This document shows positions 5,495 to 9,880 of a DNA stretch of 9,880 nucleotides, piece after piece (within the stretch, counting starts at the first letter, position 1; every line of letters begins with the position of its first letter). Both the position numbers and the translations under genes were made by a program. The stretch is from the NCBI GenBank assembly GCA_947628265.1, contig CANQZF010000047.1, positions 1 through 9,880 of the forward strand, given 5' to 3'. The DNA comes from an uncultured Oscillospiraceae bacterium (lineage in GTDB: Bacteria; Bacillota; Clostridia; Oscillospirales; Oscillospiraceae). The notes below the pieces were generated by a model. The model saw only the letters and a list, made by a program, of their open reading frames with translations, searched no databases and had not been told where the DNA came from.

Positions 5495-5503
5495 ATTCCC
5501 CGT

Positions 5504-6751
5504 TTACGCTTTCTTATCCCTCTGGAAATATTTATCCAAATTCTCCTTCATATTCTCCGGCATCCCGGTGCCTACGGGCAAAAATTTGGCGTTGGCGGTT
5601 TTGGCGATGAGGCCGGAGGCGAAGGTCTCCATGTCCGCGAAGGCGGCGGGGCTGAGGGGGTAGAGGAGGTCGTTGTGGGTGTGGATGACCGCCGTGTCGC
5701 TGCGGCGGGTGAGGCCCAGAGCGGGGACGCCGCGGTCGGCGAAGGGGGCGGAGTCGGAGGAGTGGACCTTCTGGACGAAGTTGGCCGACCACCCCACCTC
5801 CCGGGCGTACTGCTTTGCGTAGTGGAGGAGGTCGTCCCCGCCGGTGACGTAGATCTCATTGGGTCCTAAGACCGTGCCGCACATATCGAAGTTAAAGCAG
5901 AATTTGACCTCCGGCAGGAGCTCCTCGTGCCGCTCGATCCACGCCTTGGAGCCCAGAAGCCCCTGCTCCTCGCTGCCGCACCAGATAAACCGGAGGGTCC
6001 GGCGGGCCGGGTGCTTCAAAAAGTGTTTATAGAGCGCCATGAGGGTCGCCGCGCCGGTGGCGTTGTCCCAGGAGCCGGCGCCCACAGGGACGCTGTCATA
6101 GTGGGCGGTGAGGACAATAGACTCCCCCGGTATCTCCGTGCCGGGGACCGTGGCCAGAACATCCCGGGAGGTATTCTCCAGGTCCTCCTCCTGAAGCTCC
6201 AGATGGACCGTCTCCACATTGCGGCGCACCAGCTCCGTGGCGTCCTTCGCCGTGATGGCAAAGCCGGGGACGCGGCCGCACTCCTGCATCTTGGGGCGGA
6301 TGAGTCGGGAGTAGAGGTCCAGGACGTTCTCGTCGTCGTACCACTTCCCCGAGAAGGTAATGAAGGCCGAGGCCTTCCGCTCGTTGAGAATTTTATAGGC
6401 GTCGAAGCTCAGGGAGTTGAGGAGCACCGCGTACCCCTCCAGAGAGGGGAGCCCGTAGTAGTCCTCCTCCACCCCTCTGGGGGCGTAGTGGAGCTTAAGG
6501 TCCGCGCCGCCCTCGGGCAGGGACCCGGAGAGGCCGTAGGCCACGCACGCAAGCTCCCGGCCCTCCGCCCTCACGGTGCAGACCTTTATATCCGCCGCCG
6601 GAACGGTGAAGTCCATGAGCTCGCTGTCCCCACCGGCGGCCTTTATCTCATCCTGTAGGATATGGGCCGCCCGCAGCTCCTCCTCCGTGCCGCCGTAGCG
6701 GACGAAGCTGAGCTTTTCCACCAAAGACATCTGATATTCGCCGGTATTCAT
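5504..6751 (-). CDS. M28-family zinc metallopeptidase (aminopeptidase-like), cytoplasmic
   Basis: This 415-residue protein is an M28-type di-zinc peptidase, probably an aminopeptidase releasing N-terminal residues from peptides; the substrate cannot be read from sequence. The metal-site residues are visible: His217 in TAHYDSV, Asp229 in SWDNATGAATL (bridging), Glu261-Glu262 in GSEEQGLLGS (catalytic base and ligand), Asp289 in FNFDM, and probably His357 in IHTHNDLLYP. Residues of about 90-190 between the N-terminal lid and the catalytic core resemble the PA-like insert of larger M28 members. There is no signal peptide or membrane segment, so a cytoplasmic location is expected, unlike many secreted M28 enzymes. 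GGAGG stands 7 nt before the ATG at 6751; an in-frame ATG seven codons later is less favoured. It begins 15 nt after thiI and is the last gene of its operon. Its stop codon lies in the tail of repeat unit 9. Confidence 0.92.
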   Translation of the reverse strand: MNTGEYQMSLVEKLSFVRYGGTEEELRAAHILQDEIKAAGGDSELMDFTVPAADIKVCTVRAEGRELACVAYGLSGSLPEGGADLKLHYAPRGVEEDYYGLPSLEGYAVLLNSLSFDAYKILNERKASAFITFSGKWYDDENVLDLYSRLIRPKMQECGRVPGFAITAKDATELVRRNVETVHLELQEEDLENTSRDVLATVPGTEIPGESIVLTAHYDSVPVGAGSWDNATGAATLMALYKHFLKHPARRTLRFIWCGSEEQGLLGSKAWIERHEELLPEVKFCFNFDMCGTVLGPNEIYVTGGDDLLHYAKQYAREVGWSANFVQKVHSSDSAPFADRGVPALGLTRRSDTAVIHTHNDLLYPLSPAAFADMETFASGLIAKTANAKFLPVGTGMPENMKENLDKYFQRDKKA

Positions 6752-6766
6752 GATTATTCCTCCGAT

Positions 6767-7939
6767 CTATCTGGAAATAACGACCTTTTCCGTATTGTGA
6801 ACGGCCTCGTTGACCAACGCCTCCACGTCCAAGGGCCTCTCGGCCTCCAAAACCTCGTCCAGGCGCGGCTTTGTCCGGGGGTGGCGGGGGGTGAAAACGG
6901 TACAGCAGTCCTCGTAGGGGAGGATGCTTGTCTCAAAGGTCCCGATTTTCCGGGCGATCTCGATGATCTCCCGCTTATCCATGCAGATGAGGGGCCGCAG
7001 TACCGGCAGCCTCACCGGCTCCTGGGTGACGGCCAGGGCCTGCATGGTCTGGCTGGCCACCTGGCCCAGGCTCTCCCCGGTGACGATGGCCCCGCAGTGG
7101 TTATCTAAGGCGATTCTCTCGGCGATGCGGGTCATAAACCGGCGCATGATGACGGTGAAATACTCCTCCGGGCACTTATCCCGAATTTCCTCCTGGATGT
7201 GGGTAAAAGGGACGATCTCCAACGTCATCCGCCCGCACCAGGGGGCCAGGAGCTTGGCAAGATCGATCACCTTTTGTTTCGCGAGCTCCGAGGTGTAGGG
7301 GAAGGAGAAGAAGTGGACGGGGATGATGTGGACCCCCCGTTTGGCCGTCATCCAGGTGCTCACCGGGCTGTCGATGCCGCCGGAGAGCAGACTGACGGCG
7401 GACCCGCAGGACCCCACCGGCATCCCCCCTGCCCCCAGGGCGGGGACGGAGTGGACATAGGCGGCGGTCTCCCGGATTTCCACCCGGACGGTGAGCTCCG
7501 GATCGTGGACGTCCACCTCGATATTCGGGAAGGCGTCGGATAAAAGGCCGCCCACGTACTGGCTGAGCTGGATGGAGGTCATGGGGTATGCCTTATCCGA
7601 GCGCTTCGTCTCCACCTTGAAGCTCCGGGCCCTCAAAAAGTCCTCCGCAAGGTACCTTTTGGCTGTCTCAAAGATAGTGTCCGGGTCTTTATCGCAAGCG
7701 GCGGCCCGGACCACGGCCACGAAGCCGAAAATCTGCTTTGCCGCCTCGAAAGCGGCGTCCATGTCTGCCGACTCGTCCAGGGGCTCCACGTAGACGGTGG
7801 ACTGGGCGGCGTATATTTTGAATTTTCCGACGTGCGCCATCCTTCGGCGGACGTTGGAGACGAGTTTATCCTCAAATATCCGGCGGTTGAGGCCTTTCAA
7901 AACGATCTCGCCCTGCTTTAACAATAATATGTCGTTCAA
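6767..7939 (-). CDS. thiI: tRNA 4-thiouridine synthase ThiI (TTG start, no rhodanese domain)
   Basis: This 390-residue protein is ThiI, which adenylates U8 of tRNA and replaces its oxygen with sulfur; in many bacteria it also supplies sulfur for the thiazole of thiamine. It opens with NDILLLKQGEIVLKGLNRR (2-20), the typical N-terminal ferredoxin-like domain, followed by a THUMP domain (about 60-165). The PP-loop SGGIDSP is at 186-192 and TGESLGQVASQT at 287-298. Cys345 in YEDCCTVF matches the conserved catalytic cysteine region. The C-terminal rhodanese domain of E. coli ThiI is absent, as in many Firmicutes, so another sulfur carrier is expected. The start is TTG at 7939, with AAAGGAG 8 nt upstream; the only upstream ATG (8035) would overlap comM by 83 nt and add 32 unrelated residues. 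The ribosome site overlaps the comM stop codon. No cysteine desulfurase gene is adjacent in the window. Confidence 0.95.
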   Translation of the reverse strand: MNDILLLKQGEIVLKGLNRRIFEDKLVSNVRRRMAHVGKFKIYAAQSTVYVEPLDESADMDAAFEAAKQIFGFVAVVRAAACDKDPDTIFETAKRYLAEDFLRARSFKVETKRSDKAYPMTSIQLSQYVGGLLSDAFPNIEVDVHDPELTVRVEIRETAAYVHSVPALGAGGMPVGSCGSAVSLLSGGIDSPVSTWMTAKRGVHIIPVHFFSFPYTSELAKQKVIDLAKLLAPWCGRMTLEIVPFTHIQEEIRDKCPEEYFTVIMRRFMTRIAERIALDNHCGAIVTGESLGQVASQTMQALAVTQEPVRLPVLRPLICMDKREIIEIARKIGTFETSILPYEDCCTVFTPRHPRTKPRLDEVLEAERPLDVEALVNEAVHNTEKVVISR

Positions 7940-7947
7940 AATGTGTG

Positions 7948-7954
7948 CTCCTTT
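7948..7954 (-). promoter_or_regulatory. Ribosome binding site deciding the TTG start of thiI
   Basis: AAAGGAG lies 8 nt before TTG at 7939 and overlaps two bases of the comM stop codon (7955-7953). The placement supports the non-ATG start and suggests that ribosomes finishing comM help initiate thiI. Confidence 0.8.
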
Positions 7955-9470
7955 ATTTTTCCACCTTGAAATCGTAGGCCCTATATTGGATGGCCTCGGC
8001 CAGGTGTTGAGGCTCGATGCTCTCGCTCCCGGCAAGGTCGGCGATGGTGCGGGCCACCCGCAAAATGCGGTCGTGGCTCCGGGCAGTTAGCCCTAAGCGG
8101 TCAAAGGCGTTTTTCATCAGCTTCTCCCCGGCCTCGTCCAGGCGGCAGTACTCCCGGATGGCATCGGAGCCTATCTGGGCGTTGCAGGTGACCCGCGTGC
8201 CCTTGTAGCGCTCCCGCTGGATGTCCCGGGCGGCGTTGACGCGCTGACGAATGGCAGCGCTGGGCTCGGCGGGGGTGCGGTCCCGCAGCTCCTCATACTC
8301 CACCGCCGGGACCTCGATGTGCATATCGATGCGATCCAAAAGCGGCCCGGAGACCTTGGAGCGGTACGCCTCCACGCTCTGGGGGGTGCAGGTGCATCTT
8401 CCCGAGGGGTGCCCGAACCACCCGCACTTGCAGGGGTTCATGGCGCACACCAGCATAAAGCGCCCGGGGTACGTGGCGGTGCCGGCGGCCCGGGAGATGG
8501 TGACCCGCCCGTCCTCCAGGGGCTGGCGCAGGGCCTCGATGACGTCCCGGTGAAATTCCGGCAGCTCGTCGAGGAAGAGGACGCCGTTGTGGGCTAGGGA
8601 GATCTCCCCCGGCTGGAGCTGGGCCCCGCCGGCCATGGCCGCGTGGGACATGGTGTGGTGGGGGGAGCGGAAGGGGCGCTCCGTCATGATGTGGGCGCCC
8701 TTGACGGTCTTCCCCGCCACGGAGTAGATGGCCGTGGTCTCCAGCTGCTCCCGCCTCGACATATCCGGCAAAATGGTGGGGAGGCGCTTTGCCAGCATGG
8801 ATTTTCCGGCCCCCGGAGGGCCGATGAGCATGATGTTGTGTCCCCCGGCGGCGGCCACCTCCAGGGCCCTTTTCACGTTCTCCTGGCCCATGACCTCGGA
8901 GAAGTCCACGTCGTAGTCGGGCCTCTCGGCGGTCTTCGGCCTGGGGGCGGGGTCGATTTTCTCACGCCCCGCCAGGTGCTCCAGAAGCTGGGTCACGTTC
9001 TTCACGGGGTAGACGGTGACGCCCCCGGCAAAGCCCGCCTCCTCCCCGTTCTCCTCCGGAACGTAGAGCTCCCGGATGCCGCTGCGTCTGGCGTGCATGG
9101 CCATGCTGAGGACCCCCGGCACGGGCCGGAGCTCCCCGGAGAGCGACAGCTCCCCGATAAAGGCGGCGGTGGGCTCCGGGGGGCGTATCTCCTCGGAGGC
9201 CGCCAGGATGCTCAAAAAGATAGGCAGGTCGTAGAGGGTCCCGGCCTTTTTCCTGTCCGCCGGGGCCAAATTCACGGTGACGCGGGAGGGCGGGAACCGC
9301 CGCCCGCAGCTTTTGACGGCGGACTTCACCCGCTCCCGGGACTCCTTCACCGCCGCGTCCGGGAGGCCCACGATGTCGAAATTGGGCAGCCCCCCGGAGA
9401 GGGCGCACTCCACCGACACGTCGAAGCCCTCGATGCCGGAAAGTCCCAGGGACCTTATCTCACGTACCAT
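7953..9470 (-). CDS. comM: ComM/YifB-family Mg-chelatase-like AAA+ ATPase
   Basis: This 505-residue protein has the full ComM/YifB layout. The N-terminal Lon-protease-like fold carries GLPNFDIVGLPDAAVKESRE (27-46) and NLAPAD (67-72). An AAA+ module follows, with Walker A GPPGAGKS (217-224), Walker B VLFLDE (297-302), and Arg380 in GPLLDRIDMHIEV as probable sensor or arginine finger. A cysteine cluster (Cys347, Cys349, Cys359, Cys361) looks like a metal-binding insert. The C-terminal Mg-chelatase helical domain ends the protein. In naturally competent species ComM is a hexameric helicase that promotes branch migration during uptake recombination; in others its role is unclear, and despite the family name it is not a chlorophyll enzyme. 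The ATG at 9470 has AAAGGA 8 nt upstream, inside the preceding gene, and starts one base after that gene's TGA, so translational coupling is likely. Length is normal for the family. Confidence 0.96.
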   Translation of the reverse strand: MVREIRSLGLSGIEGFDVSVECALSGGLPNFDIVGLPDAAVKESRERVKSAVKSCGRRFPPSRVTVNLAPADRKKAGTLYDLPIFLSILAASEEIRPPEPTAAFIGELSLSGELRPVPGVLSMAMHARRSGIRELYVPEENGEEAGFAGGVTVYPVKNVTQLLEHLAGREKIDPAPRPKTAERPDYDVDFSEVMGQENVKRALEVAAAGGHNIMLIGPPGAGKSMLAKRLPTILPDMSRREQLETTAIYSVAGKTVKGAHIMTERPFRSPHHTMSHAAMAGGAQLQPGEISLAHNGVLFLDELPEFHRDVIEALRQPLEDGRVTISRAAGTATYPGRFMLVCAMNPCKCGWFGHPSGRCTCTPQSVEAYRSKVSGPLLDRIDMHIEVPAVEYEELRDRTPAEPSAAIRQRVNAARDIQRERYKGTRVTCNAQIGSDAIREYCRLDEAGEKLMKNAFDRLGLTARSHDRILRVARTIADLAGSESIEPQHLAEAIQYRAYDFKVEK

Positions 9471-9471
9471 C

Positions 9472-9880
9472 TCACACGTCCTTTCGGGAGGCCGCCCAGT
9501 AGGGCAGCGCCACTAAGAGCACGCCGCCGAAGATATTCCCCAGGGTGACGACGCCCACATTCAAAACGTAGTCCCAGAAAGCGGCGGAGCCGTCCACCAC
9601 CGCCACGCCCAGCATGGACATATTGGCCACGGAGTGCTCAAAGCCGCAGATCATGAATACCATAATGCACCAGAACACCATGATGAGCTTTCCCGACTCG
9701 CTCTTCATCCGGAGACTGCACCACACCGCAAGGCACACGCACATATTGCAGAGCACCGCCCGCACGAACATCTGGGGCACGGTGAGGCTCAGCTTCGTGG
9801 CGGCCACCGTGGCGAAGTACCCCGCCGTAGGGCCGGTGACGAGGCCCGTCAGCGTATAGAGCCCCACCGCCAGCCAGGCG
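9472..9880 (-). CDS. Formate/nitrite transporter (FNT) family channel, C-terminal half
   Basis: The last 135 or so residues of a FocA/NirC-type pentameric inner-membrane channel are present; the gene continues past the right edge with no start codon reached. FNT hallmarks are clear: the VAATK lysine segment (equivalent to Lys156 of E. coli FocA), NMCVCLAVW, and CGFEHSVANM with the channel-gating histidine (FocA His209). Several hydrophobic segments fit the second half of the six-helix fold. Close similarity of the FEHSVANM and CLAVW blocks to FocA favours formate, but nitrite or hydrosulfide cannot be excluded without the N-terminal half. A GTG at 9867 is an internal codon: the frame stays open to the edge as AWLA before it. 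The TGA ends one base before comM. No pyruvate formate-lyase or formate dehydrogenase gene is in view. Confidence 0.92.
   Translation of the reverse strand, partial: AWLAVGLYTLTGLVTGPTAGYFATVAATKLSLTVPQMFVRAVLCNMCVCLAVWCSLRMKSESGKLIMVFWCIMVFMICGFEHSVANMSMLGVAVVDGSAAFWDYVLNVGVVTLGNIFGGVLLVALPYWAASRKDV

Larger units (their letters stand above)
4395..5503. other. 1.1 kb gene-free region rich in hairpin repeats
   Basis: No credible gene lies between the M28 peptidase stop and cinA. From left to right the stretch holds the cinA ribosome site, three hairpins (4420-4519), and about 300 nt of GC-rich sequence with one repeat unit (4651-4676). It then has an inverted unit (4822-4847), an AT-rich island with two copies of a 26-nt repeat (4848-4938), and the main hairpin array (4939-5494). 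The frames crossing it (plus 4529-5137, minus 4915-5292) encode only repetitive translations of the hairpins, have no family resemblance and lack convincing ribosome sites. Confidence 0.85.

Noticed and set aside
7940..8035. ATG-initiated longer version of thiI
   Set aside because: It would overlap comM by 83 nt and add 32 residues before the conserved ThiI start; TTG at 7939 has a good ribosome site.

Overview
The window is GC-rich, about 60% or more by eye. Every convincing gene reads leftward on the minus strand, with strong GGAGG-type ribosome binding sites. Gene content, Shine-Dalgarno strength and the style of the noncoding repeats fit a high-GC Clostridia, most plausibly an Oscillospiraceae-type gut bacterium (Oscillibacter, Flavonifractor or Dysosmobacter-like). 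That placement is inference from sequence style, not a database match.

In transcription order, right to left, the first block is a tightly packed operon: a formate/nitrite-family channel (5' part outside the window), a ComM/YifB-type AAA+ ATPase, the tRNA 4-thiouridine synthase ThiI (starting at TTG) and a cytoplasmic M28-family metallopeptidase. The gaps are 1, 13 and 15 nt, and two ribosome sites overlap the end of the preceding gene, so translational coupling is likely. About 1.1 kb without a credible gene follows (4395-5503). The second block is cinA and polyphosphate kinase 1, 29 nt apart, closed by a near-symmetric intrinsic terminator at 767-796. Beyond it a clear promoter drives a secreted or lipid-anchored GH53 endo-beta-1,4-galactanase, cut by the left edge of the window just before its first catalytic glutamate.

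The most unusual part is the gene-free stretch. It holds a same-orientation array of GC-rich hairpin units at 4939-5494. Most follow the pattern CGTA, one to three bases (mostly G or A), an 8-9 bp stem and a short loop that is often CCCA. The stem sequence differs from unit to unit while pairing is kept, sometimes by changes on both arms. Further copies lie outside the array, at 4651-4676 (same orientation) and 4822-4847 (inverted). The inverted copy and the first array unit flank an AT-rich island like the ends of a small mobile element. Nearer cinA is a perfect 18-bp-stem palindrome (4441-4481), with two smaller hairpins beside it. Long open frames crossing the region are translations of the repeats, not genes.

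The genes look like housekeeping and metabolic functions (formate or nitrite transport, DNA processing, tRNA thiolation, peptide turnover, NMN salvage, polyphosphate synthesis, galactan degradation) and do not form one dedicated pathway. No phage, insertion sequence with a transposase, CRISPR array, rRNA or tRNA was seen.
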